Positions 24,781 to 32,561 of a DNA stretch of 53,477 nucleotides are shown in pieces. The notes beneath the pieces are model-generated. The model was not told where the DNA came from and did no database searches. It saw only the letters and a program-made list of their open reading frames with translations. The stretch comes from Nonomuraea turkmeniaca (lineage in GTDB: Bacteria > Actinomycetota > Actinomycetes > Streptosporangiales > Streptosporangiaceae), in NCBI RefSeq assembly GCF_005889735.1, contig NZ_VCKY01000045.1:1-53477 (forward strand), in the 5' to 3' direction. Position 1 is the first letter of the stretch. Each line of letters begins with the position of its first letter. Both the position numbers and the translations under genes were made by a program.

Positions 24781-25771
24781 CCACGACCGTGAAGCGGCTG
24801 ATGAACTCCCGCGCGACCTGCCGCTTCTTCCCCTTCTCCGCCAGCCGCCCGACCAGGAACCGCACGGCCGTGCTCGCCATGAGCGCGTGGTCGGGGTCGA
24901 TCGACGACAACGAGGGCACGATGTAGGCCCCTTCTGCGATGTTGTCGAACCCGATGACCTTGACGTCCTGCGGCACGCGCACCCCGGCGTCGGCGAAACC
25001 GCGCAGCGCGCCCATCGCCACGGTGTCGGTCACGCAGAAGGCGCCGTCGAACTCGACCCCGGACTCGCTCACCCGGCGCGCGGCGGCGGCGCCCTGCTCC
25101 ATGGTGAGCCCGTCGATGTGGACGAGCAGCCGCGGGTCGAGGGGGATGCCGGCCTCCGCCAGCGCCTCCCGGTAGCCGTCGTAACGCAGGCTGGAGACGT
25201 CGACCTCGTCCCCGGGCGGCCCGCCGTCGATCAGCACGACGCGGCGGCAGCCCCGCTCGATCAGGTGCGCGGTCGCCGCCCGTGCGCCCTCGACGTTGGG
25301 CATCGCGACGTGGTCCACCGGCCCGTCGAAGATCCGCTCCCCCAGGATGACCATGGGGTAGTCGACCTTGAGCAGGTCGGTGTCGGCCGGCCCCAGCCCG
25401 ACCGTGCTGAGGATGAGCCCGTCGTAGAGCCGGTTGCGGGACAGGGCGAGCGCGTCGAGCTCGCCCTCGCGAGAGGCGCCGGTCTGCTCGATCGCCACCT
25501 TGAGGTTGTGCCGGGCCGCCGCCGTGATGATCTCGGCGGCGAGCTGTCCGTAGTAGGGCCGGTCGACCTCGGGCACGGCCAGCCCGATCGTGCCGGTGCG
25601 CCCGGTGCGGAGGTTGCGCGCGGCCACGTTGACCCGGTAGTCGAGGTCGGTGATGGCCTGCAGCACGCGTGCCCGGGTCTCGGTCTTGACGTGCGGGTGG
25701 TCGTTGATCACGTGAGACACGGTCATGGCGGACACGCCTGCCGCCCGTGCCACGTCCTGGATCGTCACCAT
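24758..25771 (-). CDS. LacI-family repressor of the lyase/importer regulon
   Basis: A 337-residue LacI/GalR regulator. The N-terminal helix-turn-helix is MVTIQDVARAAGVSAMTVSH, the hinge helix region follows near residue 50 (RNLRTGRTGTIG), then a periplasmic-binding-like sensor domain (VMILGERI-type strand, FCVTDTVAMGAL, VIGFDNIAEG). I started it at the ATG of MVTIQDV, which has GAGG upstream; an in-frame ATG ten codons earlier lacks one. It lies after the last permease gene with a 37-base gap and convergent to the lyase gene. The ATCGAT-centred palindromes before the lyase, importer and GH43 genes are its probable operators, with a pectin-derived sugar as inducer. Confidence 0.88.
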   Translation of the reverse strand: MVTIQDVARAAGVSAMTVSHVINDHPHVKTETRARVLQAITDLDYRVNVAARNLRTGRTGTIGLAVPEVDRPYYGQLAAEIITAAARHNLKVAIEQTGASREGELDALALSRNRLYDGLILSTVGLGPADTDLLKVDYPMVILGERIFDGPVDHVAMPNVEGARAATAHLIERGCRRVVLIDGGPPGDEVDVSSLRYDGYREALAEAGIPLDPRLLVHIDGLTMEQGAAAARRVSESGVEFDGAFCVTDTVAMGALRGFADAGVRVPQDVKVIGFDNIAEGAYIVPSLSSIDPDHALMASTAVRFLVGRLAEKGKKRQVAREFISRFTVVARESTGG

Positions 25772-25808
25772 CCCCGCCGCCTCACCGGAGAATCCTCTCA
25801 TGGCCGGT

Positions 25809-26630
25809 CTAGCCCTTGACGCTGCCTTGCAGGAGCCCGTTGACGATGTGCCGCTGCATCACGATGAAGAAGATCACGACGGGGATCAGCACGATCACGC
25901 TGAGCGTCATGAACGCCGGCCAGTCCACCGAGTACTCCCCGACGGCCTTGTAGACCTGCAGGACCAGGGTCTGCTTGTCGGGCGAGCTGATGAAGACGTT
26001 CGGCGTGATGAAGTCGTTCCAGATCCACATGGTCTGGAACACCCCGACCGTGATGAGGATCGGCCGGATGAGCGGCAGCACGATCCGCCAGTAGATCTGC
26101 CAGGGCCCCGCGCCGTCGATGCGAGCGGCCTCGAAGATCGAGATCGGCAACGACCGGAGGTATCCCTGGATAAGGAAGTAGCAGAAGATCGATCCCGCCG
26201 TGTACAGCATGATGAGCCCTTCCAGGCTGTCCACGAGCTGCAGCTCCACCAGGATCCGGTAGACCGGGATCAGCGTGGCCTGGCCGGGGACCAGGAACGC
26301 GATCACGAGCAGCACGCCGGCGACCCGGTTGATCAGGTTGGTGCGCAGCAGCATGGCGTACGCCGCCATCGACCCGATGACCAGCATGATCACGATGGAC
26401 ACGGCCGTGACGTACACCGTGTTGAGGAACGACTGCAGGATCGGCGTGTTCTCGAAGACGCGCACGTAGTTGTCGAGGTACAGGCTCGTGGGCGGGGCGA
26501 GCGGCGAGGCCGAGGTCTCCCGCTGTGTCTTGAACGTGTTGACGACGATGTAGTAGAAGGGCACGCCGACCACGGCCGCGGCCAGGATCATGACCAGCGA
26601 GAGGATCGGCGAGGAACGCTGCTTCCTCAT
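25809..26630 (-). CDS. Carbohydrate ABC transporter permease (MalG-like)
   Basis: A 273-residue permease with six hydrophobic segments and the EAA loop EAARIDGAGPWQIYWRIVLP about two thirds along, the contact site for the ATPase. It ends QRHIVNGLLQGSVKG, a typical MalG-type C-terminus. The ATG overlaps the stop of the partner permease by four bases. Together with the partner and the binding protein it forms a CUT1 importer; no ATPase gene is linked, so a shared MsiK-type ATPase encoded elsewhere is expected, as usual in actinomycetes. Confidence 0.9.
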   Translation of the reverse strand: MRKQRSSPILSLVMILAAAVVGVPFYYIVVNTFKTQRETSASPLAPPTSLYLDNYVRVFENTPILQSFLNTVYVTAVSIVIMLVIGSMAAYAMLLRTNLINRVAGVLLVIAFLVPGQATLIPVYRILVELQLVDSLEGLIMLYTAGSIFCYFLIQGYLRSLPISIFEAARIDGAGPWQIYWRIVLPLIRPILITVGVFQTMWIWNDFITPNVFISSPDKQTLVLQVYKAVGEYSVDWPAFMTLSVIVLIPVVIFFIVMQRHIVNGLLQGSVKG

Positions 26631-27568
26631 GACAGGCGCCCTTCCAGACGACGCGACAGGACCAGTTGCAGCGCCACGATCGCGCCCACCACCAGCATGA
26701 AGACCACCGCCAGCGCGGAGGCCTGGCCGAACTTGGCCTGCGCGATGCCGCTCTGGATGATCGACTGGGTGATGGTGAAGGTGGCGTAGCCGGGACCGCC
26801 CTTGGTGAGGGTGTAGGGCAGGTCGTAGACCTTCAGCCCGCCGGTCATCAGCAGCAGCGAGCTGACGGTGACCGCGGGCGCGAGCAGCGGCAGCGTGATC
26901 CGGAAGAACGCCTGCCGCGCCGAGGCGCCGTCCACCCGCGCCGCCTCGTAATAGTCGCCGGGGATGGCCTGCAGGTAGGCGAGGTAGAGGATGGCGTGCC
27001 AGCCGGTGGACGACCAGACGGCGACCATGATGACCGACAGCTGGGCGAGCGTGCCGTCCGACAGCCACGGCACGGGGCCGAACCCGCCCACCGCGTCGAG
27101 CAGCCAGTTGATCGCGCCCGAGCCCAGCGGCGACAGGATGAACGCCCACACCAGGCCGAGGATCGCGATGCTGGGGATGGCCGGGAAGAAGAACACCGCC
27201 CGCACCACGTTGCGGCCGAAGAAGCGGCGGTTGAGCAGCACCGCCAGCGGGATCGCCAGCACCGTGACGATCACCGTGGTGCCGATCGCGTACAGCAGGG
27301 TGAACCCCAGGCCCGCCAGCATCGACGGGTCGGTGAAGATCTTCCGGTAGTTCTCCAGCCCGACGAAGTTGACCTTCGTCGAGTAGCCGTTGAAGTCGGT
27401 CACGCTGAAGTAGAGCGACTGCGCCAGCGGGATCGCGAACAACACCGCGAACACGACCCCGATCGGCACCATGAACGCCTGCAATCGCAGACCCTCCAGC
27501 CGCTTCGGCGACATCAGCCAGGACAGGGCGCCCGTCACCGCGGGCGCCCTTCTGCCGAGCACCGTCAT
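26627..27568 (-). CDS. Carbohydrate ABC transporter permease (MalF-like)
   Basis: A 313-residue membrane protein with six hydrophobic segments. Its EAA loop is EAARVDGASARQAFFRITLP, and LTKGGPGYATFTITQ is the usual UgpA/MalF-type segment near the C-terminus. It pairs with the downstream MalG-like permease. Its ATG lies one base after the stop codon of the binding-protein gene, so the three genes are translated as a coupled unit. Confidence 0.9.
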   Translation of the reverse strand: MTVLGRRAPAVTGALSWLMSPKRLEGLRLQAFMVPIGVVFAVLFAIPLAQSLYFSVTDFNGYSTKVNFVGLENYRKIFTDPSMLAGLGFTLLYAIGTTVIVTVLAIPLAVLLNRRFFGRNVVRAVFFFPAIPSIAILGLVWAFILSPLGSGAINWLLDAVGGFGPVPWLSDGTLAQLSVIMVAVWSSTGWHAILYLAYLQAIPGDYYEAARVDGASARQAFFRITLPLLAPAVTVSSLLLMTGGLKVYDLPYTLTKGGPGYATFTITQSIIQSGIAQAKFGQASALAVVFMLVVGAIVALQLVLSRRLEGRLS

Positions 27569-27569
27569 G

Positions 27570-28808
27570 TCAGCTGCTCTTGAGCCGGTTGTCCAGCGCG
27601 GCGGCCACGTCCTCGGGCTTGGCCTGGCCCTGGATCATCAGCTGAATCTGCGCCACCATCTCGGTGTTGAGCGCGTCCTGGACTCGCGGCCAGGCGATCT
27701 GCGGCAGGTAGAAGGCGCCCTCCTTGAGCGCCTGGAGGTTGGGCTCCAGCACCTTGTCCACCACGGGGGTGACGTCGGACGTGGTGGTCATGGCGGCCGT
27801 CTCCTTGTTGAACAGCGTGACGGCCTCTTTGCTGCCGAGGTACGTCAGGAACGCCTCGGCCTCCTTCTCGTGCTGGGTCTTGGCGTTGATGGCCCAGCCG
27901 GGCGAGGCGGCGCCGGCCCAGAACGGCTTGCCGTCGGGAGTGGGCACGCCGGCGAAGACGAGGTTCAGGTCCGGCGCCTTCTGCCGCAGCGTGGGAACGT
28001 CCCACGGGCCCGCGGCGATCATCGCGACGCGGCCGTTGGTGAACTCGTCCACGATCTGCTCACCCTTCAGGCCGACCACGTCCTTGGTCATCACGCCGCT
28101 GGTGAACAGCTGGTTGTAGGTCGTCAGCGGCCCGGTCCACAGGTCGCCGAACTTCTTCTGGCCGGCGAAGATCTGAGCGTCGACGCCACCGCCCTGGCGC
28201 GCGTTCTCGTGGCCGACCAGGGCCGCGATGCTGAGCGGCAGGCCGGTCGCCGACTCGTAGTACGGCGTGGTGCCCGCCGCCTTGAGCTTCTGGCACAGCG
28301 CGATGAAGTCGTCCCACTTCGTGGGGAACTCGGTGACGCCCGCCTTGGCGAGGACGTCCTTGTTGTAGAGGATGCCGGCGGACCACGACGAGATCGACAT
28401 GCCGTAGGCCTTGCCGTCCACGGACCAGGCCTCGGTGTTGAACTTGGACATGTTCGCCATGAACGGCTTGCCGGTCAGGTCCTTGACGAAGCCGCCCTGA
28501 ACGAGGTTGGTCTTGTTCTCCGCGGCGATCACGAACACATCCGCCGCGGTGCCCGAGACGAGCCTGGTCTGCAGCGTCGAGATGTACTCGGCCACCGGCG
28601 GGGCGGTGGAGAACTCGATGTCGATGCCGGGGTTCTGCTTCTCGAAGGCGTCGATGAGCGGCTTCATCGTCTGCTCGTTCTCCCAGGAGAAGAAGCTCAG
28701 CTTGGTCTTGCCGCCACCGCCTTCACTTCCCGAGCCGCATCCGGCCGTTCCGGCCAGGACGGCAGCCGCTGCCGCCAGTGTCGCGACCGATCTTCTGAGC
28801 AGGGACAT
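27570..28808 (-). CDS. Extracellular oligosaccharide-binding lipoprotein
   Basis: A 412-residue CUT1 binding protein. The signal peptide ends in the lipobox LAGTAGC (Cys24). The mature sequence begins KTKLSFFSWENEQTMKPLID and has the family segments FEKQNPGIDIEF, KWDDFIALCQKLKAAG and FTNGRVAMIAAGPWD. It should deliver pectin-derived oligosaccharides to the two permeases encoded downstream. GAGG precedes the ATG. A consensus promoter with two overlapping palindromic operators lies 100 to 130 bases upstream, so expression is probably repressed by the LacI protein of this unit. Confidence 0.9.
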   Translation of the reverse strand: MSLLRRSVATLAAAAAVLAGTAGCGSGSEGGGGKTKLSFFSWENEQTMKPLIDAFEKQNPGIDIEFSTAPPVAEYISTLQTRLVSGTAADVFVIAAENKTNLVQGGFVKDLTGKPFMANMSKFNTEAWSVDGKAYGMSISSWSAGILYNKDVLAKAGVTEFPTKWDDFIALCQKLKAAGTTPYYESATGLPLSIAALVGHENARQGGGVDAQIFAGQKKFGDLWTGPLTTYNQLFTSGVMTKDVVGLKGEQIVDEFTNGRVAMIAAGPWDVPTLRQKAPDLNLVFAGVPTPDGKPFWAGAASPGWAINAKTQHEKEAEAFLTYLGSKEAVTLFNKETAAMTTTSDVTPVVDKVLEPNLQALKEGAFYLPQIAWPRVQDALNTEMVAQIQLMIQGQAKPEDVAAALDNRLKSS

Positions 28809-28895
28809 CGCTCACCTCTTTGGCGATCGTTACCGTGGGGGATGCGCGGATGGGCGTCCGCTTGTGGGTGACCGGCTCGAGAGCCTTCCGCCGCT

Positions 28896-28907
28896 TTTAT
28901 CGATAAA
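28896..28907. promoter_or_regulatory. TATCGATA-family operator 1 (importer operon)
   Basis: TTTATCGATAAA is a perfect 12-base palindrome just downstream of the -10 element of the importer promoter. Confidence 0.65.
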
Positions 28908-28912
28908 GGGGT

Positions 28913-28941
28913 TTGTATCGATAAAAATCGGTCGATGTCAA
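28913..28941 (-). promoter_or_regulatory. Sigma-70-type promoter of importer operon
   Basis: On the minus strand TTGACA (28941-28936), a 17-base spacer and ATACAA (28918-28913). The -35 box overlaps the stop codon of the upstream GH43 gene, so the importer has its own regulated promoter even though the two genes run the same way. Confidence 0.65.
28914..28925. promoter_or_regulatory. TATCGATA-family operator 2 (importer operon)
   Basis: TGTATCGATAAA overlaps the -10 element and spacer of the importer promoter. Its centre is 18 bases from that of the neighbouring site, so two repressor dimers could bind on nearly the same face of the helix. Confidence 0.65.
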
Positions 28942-29870
28942 GGATGTGTTGCCGGACCCTCAACGGGCAGGATCGGGCCGGTGAGCGGCTCGTCACGATC
29001 ACAGGTCAGCACGCCGTCGCGGACGCGCAGCCGGGCCGCGTGCACGGCCGAGCGCCGCTGGTCGTCCGGCTCGTCCAGGTGGGTGAAGTAGAAGGCCAGG
29101 GCCTCTTCCCCGGTCACCACGACGTCCGCGTGGTGCCCGTAGCCGGCGTCGTGCGCACCGGCGCCCGGCTTGTCGAGGATGAGCCCCTGGGGTTGCCAGG
29201 TCTCGAGGTCGTCGGATCTGAGCACGCGCTGGCCGTGCCATTCGTCCACGATCATCCAGTGGTGGCCGCCGAGGGTGAACACGTTGGGCCCCTCATGCGC
29301 GGACATCGTGACCGCCGGACCCTTGACCTGCCAGCGGTACAGGTCCTGGCTGTCGGCGGCCCAGGTATGGGAGTCGTCGGCCTCGTCCTTGTACCAGAGG
29401 CGGTGGCCGCCGCCCGGCAGCGGGGCCACACAGGCGTCGATCACGTAGGGGGAGGACAGATCCAAGGTGGAGCGGTAGGTCCAGCGCACGAGGTCGGAGC
29501 TGGTGTAGTGGCGGATATGGCGTTCGTGCGACCGCCACGCGTCGGGGACGCCGCGGATGACGCTGACGTACATGTGGTAGGTGGCGCCGTCGTCGACGAT
29601 CTCCGGCGCCCAGTACGTGTGCCGCCCCCACTCGATGTCGAGGCCGTCGATCGTCCCCCGGTACAGCCAGGTCACGCCGCCGTCGGCGGAGGAGGCCACG
29701 CCGAGGCCGGTGCCGTGCACCCAGCTGACGTCCTCGCGGTGCGGGGCGGTCGCCCGCCTGCTGGTGTAGAGGAGCCACCACGTGCGCTCGGCGCGGTTCC
29801 AGATCACGGTGGGATCGGTGGCGCCGTCGAACATGGGGTCGCGGTAAAGCGGCCGGGGAACCTCTGTCAT
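28938..29870 (-). CDS. GH43-like glycosidase (intracellular)
   Basis: A 310-residue five-bladed beta-propeller enzyme without a signal peptide. The three acidic residues expected in GH43 are visible: the base in ATDPTVIW (Asp19), the pKa-modulating Asp in YVIDACVAP and the acid in SAHEGPNVF. It probably removes arabinose, xylose or galactose residues from imported oligosaccharides in the cytoplasm. AAGGG precedes the ATG. It lies upstream of, and on the same strand as, the importer operon, and has its own operator-like palindrome (TGTAACGATACA) before it. Exact subfamily and linkage specificity cannot be told. Confidence 0.8.
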   Translation of the reverse strand: MTEVPRPLYRDPMFDGATDPTVIWNRAERTWWLLYTSRRATAPHREDVSWVHGTGLGVASSADGGVTWLYRGTIDGLDIEWGRHTYWAPEIVDDGATYHMYVSVIRGVPDAWRSHERHIRHYTSSDLVRWTYRSTLDLSSPYVIDACVAPLPGGGHRLWYKDEADDSHTWAADSQDLYRWQVKGPAVTMSAHEGPNVFTLGGHHWMIVDEWHGQRVLRSDDLETWQPQGLILDKPGAGAHDAGYGHHADVVVTGEEALAFYFTHLDEPDDQRRSAVHAARLRVRDGVLTCDRDEPLTGPILPVEGPATHP

Positions 29871-29894
29871 GACCGTCCCTTCTGGAGATCGCTT

Positions 29895-29906
29895 TGTAAC
29901 GATACA
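29895..29906. promoter_or_regulatory. TATCGATA-family operator (GH43 gene)
   Basis: TGTAACGATACA is a 10-of-12 palindrome resembling TGTATCGATAAA before the importer operon. It lies 25 bases upstream of the GH43 start, so the same LacI repressor may control it. Confidence 0.5.
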
Positions 29907-29912
29907 GACGAA

Positions 29913-29938
29913 GAGGGCACCCCCAAAGGGATGCCCTC
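29913..29938 (-). terminator. Terminator hairpin after RlpA-like gene
   Basis: GAGGGCA and TGCCCTC pair around a 12-base loop that itself contains CCC/GGG. It lies 32 bases beyond the stop of the secreted RlpA-like protein gene. Confidence 0.65.
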
Positions 29939-29969
29939 CTCGCGGACGGACTTGACCGGGTGACCCGAC

Positions 29970-30530
29970 CTAGTGCTTCACCGACGCGGTCGTCACCTGG
30001 GTGGTGTCCTTCTCGGACCAGGCGCCGGTGGAGAAGGCGACCGGGTGGCTCTTACGGCCGACGCCGTCGCCCCACTTGGTCACCACGTACTGGATGTCGA
30101 TGTGGCCCTCGCCGCCGACGCCGTCCACGCCCAGGGTGTCGGGGTTGAACGTGCCGCCGGTCAGCTCGGCGAAGGTCTTGGCGTCCAGGTCGAGCATGAC
30201 GCCACGACTGGAGGGGTCTCCGGGGCCGCGGTCACCGACGAAGAAGGGCAGCTTCTTGCCCTTGTAGACGACGTAGCCCTCGGTCATGAGCGGCCAGCTG
30301 GGGCTGGCGGCCAGGCCCTTCTGCATGGGCTTGCCGCTGGCGGGCAGGCCCGTGTCACCGGCCCGGCCGGAGGCGTCGTCCCAGTAATAGGATGCGGTCG
30401 TCGAGCCCTGGAGCACGGCCTTCTGGTCGGTGCCCGCGTCGGCGTGGGCCGAAGCCGAGCCGAAGGCCAGGGCGCCGAGGGTAGAGGCGGCGAGCAGAGC
30501 GATGGAACGCATACGGGCAGACACAGTCAA
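29970..30530 (-). CDS. Small secreted protein with RlpA-like double-psi barrel features
   Basis: A 186-residue secreted protein with a signal peptide (MRSIALLAASTLGALAFGSA, cleavage near AHADA). The mature part resembles an RlpA/expansin-type double-psi beta-barrel: STTASYYWDDASG, then ASGKPMQKGLAASP, and VGDRGPGDPSSRGVMLDLD, which corresponds to the DRGP-x-RxIDLS core. Such domains bind or cut glycan strands, but the catalytic residues are not certain here and it could be only a wall-binding protein. The start is ambiguous: TTG 30530 has AAGGA five bases upstream, while ATG 30512 sits at the signal peptide but has no ribosome site. Confidence 0.65.
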   Translation of the reverse strand: MTVSARMRSIALLAASTLGALAFGSASAHADAGTDQKAVLQGSTTASYYWDDASGRAGDTGLPASGKPMQKGLAASPSWPLMTEGYVVYKGKKLPFFVGDRGPGDPSSRGVMLDLDAKTFAELTGGTFNPDTLGVDGVGGEGHIDIQYVVTKWGDGVGRKSHPVAFSTGAWSEKDTTQVTTASVKH

Positions 30531-30816
30531 GTCAGTCCTTTGTTAGGGGACACGGCACATTGCGCTCGCATTACGGACGTAGCCGGGCGCGAAGCCATAC
30601 AGTCGCTACGGTGGAGCGCTACAGACGCGGGTAACCGCCCTTCAGAGGTAAGGCGCTGGTCACCCTGCGGCAACGAAAACTACGTTACCGACTCAAACCG
30701 GACAAAAGCAAACAAAACGCCAGGGTCCAGGCAAAGATCTACCCTGCCAGGTAAAGCGGGTCCGACGGATGGGCTAACGCCACGGCGGCCACGTCCATTC
30801 CCAGGTCAACTTGGGG
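30531..30816. other. Non-coding stretch upstream of RlpA-like gene
   Basis: I see no convincing gene here. It is less GC-rich than its surroundings (for example the AAAAGCAAACAAAACG run near 30705) and probably holds the promoter and a long untranslated leader of the RlpA-like gene. No riboswitch core could be recognised with confidence on either strand. Confidence 0.5.
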
Positions 30817-30855
30817 GCCCGGGCGGCGCCCCGGCCCACGGGGCGCCGCCCGGGC
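30817..30855 (-). terminator. Strong hairpin after glycosidase operon
   Basis: A 16-base perfect GC stem (GCCCGGGCGGCGCCCC and its complement) with a seven-base loop ends five bases from the stop of the clan GH-A glycosidase, closing the long importer/glycosidase operon. Confidence 0.8.
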
Positions 30856-30859
30856 ACTG

Positions 30860-32557
30860 TCAGGTGAGCTGGATGTAGTCGAGTTCGGCGTAGCCGGTGC
30901 CGCCCGCGAAGTACGGCGAGCCCTTCGCCAGGCGGATCACGTTGTAGCCGGCCCTGAGCGTGACCGTGGTGCTGATGGTGGCGCCGAACTGCCCCCAGCC
31001 CGCCGTCGGCGGGTAACTGACGGTGGTCCAGGCTCCGCCGTTGTAGGCCAGGCCCTGGGTGGCGGTGGCGCCGGTGCCGTTGGCGTAGCCGATGGTCATC
31101 GTGTACGCGCGGGCGGTGGGCACGTTCACCACGAAGTCGACGTAGCTGTCGGTGCGTGGTGTGCCCGAGTTGTCGATCCGGCCCACGTACCCGCCGCCCG
31201 ACGCGCTGGAGGCGGTGAGCCGCTGGGCACGGAACACGGAGGCGTTCTCGGCCTCGTAGCGCTGCTGGTAGGCGGGCACCCCGCTGACCGGCTCGACGAT
31301 GAGCTGGTAGGCGCTGGTGGCCACCATGTTGGGAACGGACACGCTGAGCTGCCCGCCGCTGACCGTCCTGGTCGTCGTGGAGATCGTGGTGGGCGCGGTG
31401 ACCGCGGTGAAGCGGCCGCTGGACGGGGTGGACGACAGGGTGACGCGGACGCTGGAGCCGAGCGCGCCGAGGCCGGTGAGGTTGACGATGTTGGCGCCGG
31501 CCTCGTTGCCGAACACCACGTTGACGATCCTTCGGGTGCCGTCGTAGGAGGCGAACCCGTCCAGCCCGGTCTGCGTGGTCGACGTGGTCGTGACCATGCC
31601 ACCGGCCATGTCGCCGTACCACTTGTACAACCACCAGGTGCCGGTGGGCTGGTTGTTGTTGACCACCAGGCCGTTCATGGTGCCGTACTCGTACCAGAAG
31701 GCCCGGTGCGCGGATTCCACGCCGCCGCGCTCCAGCTTGGCGACGTAGCTGGCGATCCGGCCGGGAACGTCCACCTCGGCGGGGGCGGCGTACTCGTTGA
31801 TGGAGATGCGGCGCGGGCTGATGCCCAGCGACGCCTCCAGGTTGCGGTAGTCGGCGATGTCGCCGGCGATCCTGGTGGGGTTGACCAGCTCGTGCCAGCA
31901 GATGATGTCGGGCAGCGTGCCGGTGTTCCTGGCGTGGGTGAGGAAGGACTGCATCCAGGAGCGGTTGTAGGTGGCGGTGCTGGGGCCGACGATCGGCGTC
32001 AGCGAGTCCAGCGCGCGCACCGCCCGGTACGTGCGCACCCAGCCGTCGTTGAAGGAGCCGGCGGCGGAGGTGTTCCAGGTGTAGTCGGGCTCGTTCCAGA
32101 GCTCCCAGCCGATGACGTTCGTGACCGTGGTGGCCGACAGCCGGGCGTTGACCATGGTGTTCACCTTGGCCAGCCAGTCGTCCCAGCTCACCCACTGGTA
32201 CGGGAAGTCGGGGTAGACGTCGGGCATCCGGATGAACTGGCCCGCGCCGACCCTGGTGGCCTGTGGGGCGATCAGGAGGGAGTCTCCGCCGGGCGGCTGG
32301 CCGTTGGGCCGCTGGCCGACTCCGGGCGCGGGCTGGGTCAGGGAGTTCACCTTGATCGGCAGCAGGGTGGAGTCGGCCGGGCGGGAGTTCTCCGCCAGGC
32401 CGTACAGGCCGCCGGAGGCGACGTGGGTGACGGGCCGGAACGGCTGGGCGACGTTGACGGTCAGCGTCGCGCCCGCCGCCGCGGCCGGGGGCGTGCCGGT
32501 CACCACGGTCGCGACCGTGGTGACCAGGACTAAGGCGATCATTCGGATGCGGGACAT
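30860..32557 (-). CDS. Secreted clan GH-A glycosidase with CBM35-like domain
   Basis: A 565-residue secreted enzyme. After a signal peptide (IALVLVTTVATVVTGTPPAA) comes a TIM-barrel of GH39-like character: the acid/base Glu is in GWELWNEPDYTW and the likely nucleophile Glu is in RISINEYAAPAE. A beta-rich linker domain follows. The C-terminal about 130 residues (YEAENASVFRAQRLT onward, ending GTGYAELDYIQLT) are a CBM35/CBM6-type carbohydrate-binding module. The family number is uncertain. Its GGAG ribosome site overlaps the stop of the GH127 gene, so the two are coupled. It would act outside on side chains whose products the operon imports. Confidence 0.82.
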   Translation of the reverse strand: MSRIRMIALVLVTTVATVVTGTPPAAAAGATLTVNVAQPFRPVTHVASGGLYGLAENSRPADSTLLPIKVNSLTQPAPGVGQRPNGQPPGGDSLLIAPQATRVGAGQFIRMPDVYPDFPYQWVSWDDWLAKVNTMVNARLSATTVTNVIGWELWNEPDYTWNTSAAGSFNDGWVRTYRAVRALDSLTPIVGPSTATYNRSWMQSFLTHARNTGTLPDIICWHELVNPTRIAGDIADYRNLEASLGISPRRISINEYAAPAEVDVPGRIASYVAKLERGGVESAHRAFWYEYGTMNGLVVNNNQPTGTWWLYKWYGDMAGGMVTTTSTTQTGLDGFASYDGTRRIVNVVFGNEAGANIVNLTGLGALGSSVRVTLSSTPSSGRFTAVTAPTTISTTTRTVSGGQLSVSVPNMVATSAYQLIVEPVSGVPAYQQRYEAENASVFRAQRLTASSASGGGYVGRIDNSGTPRTDSYVDFVVNVPTARAYTMTIGYANGTGATATQGLAYNGGAWTTVSYPPTAGWGQFGATISTTVTLRAGYNVIRLAKGSPYFAGGTGYAELDYIQLT

Positions 32558-32561
32558 CGGG

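Noticed and set aside
30620..30810. A c-di-AMP (ydaO-type) riboswitch before the RlpA-like gene, suggested by GGGCTAACGCCACGGCGG wording and by the kind of downstream gene.
   Set aside because: The match is on the strand opposite to the gene, and the conserved 5' half with its GGGTGAATC core could not be found on either strand.
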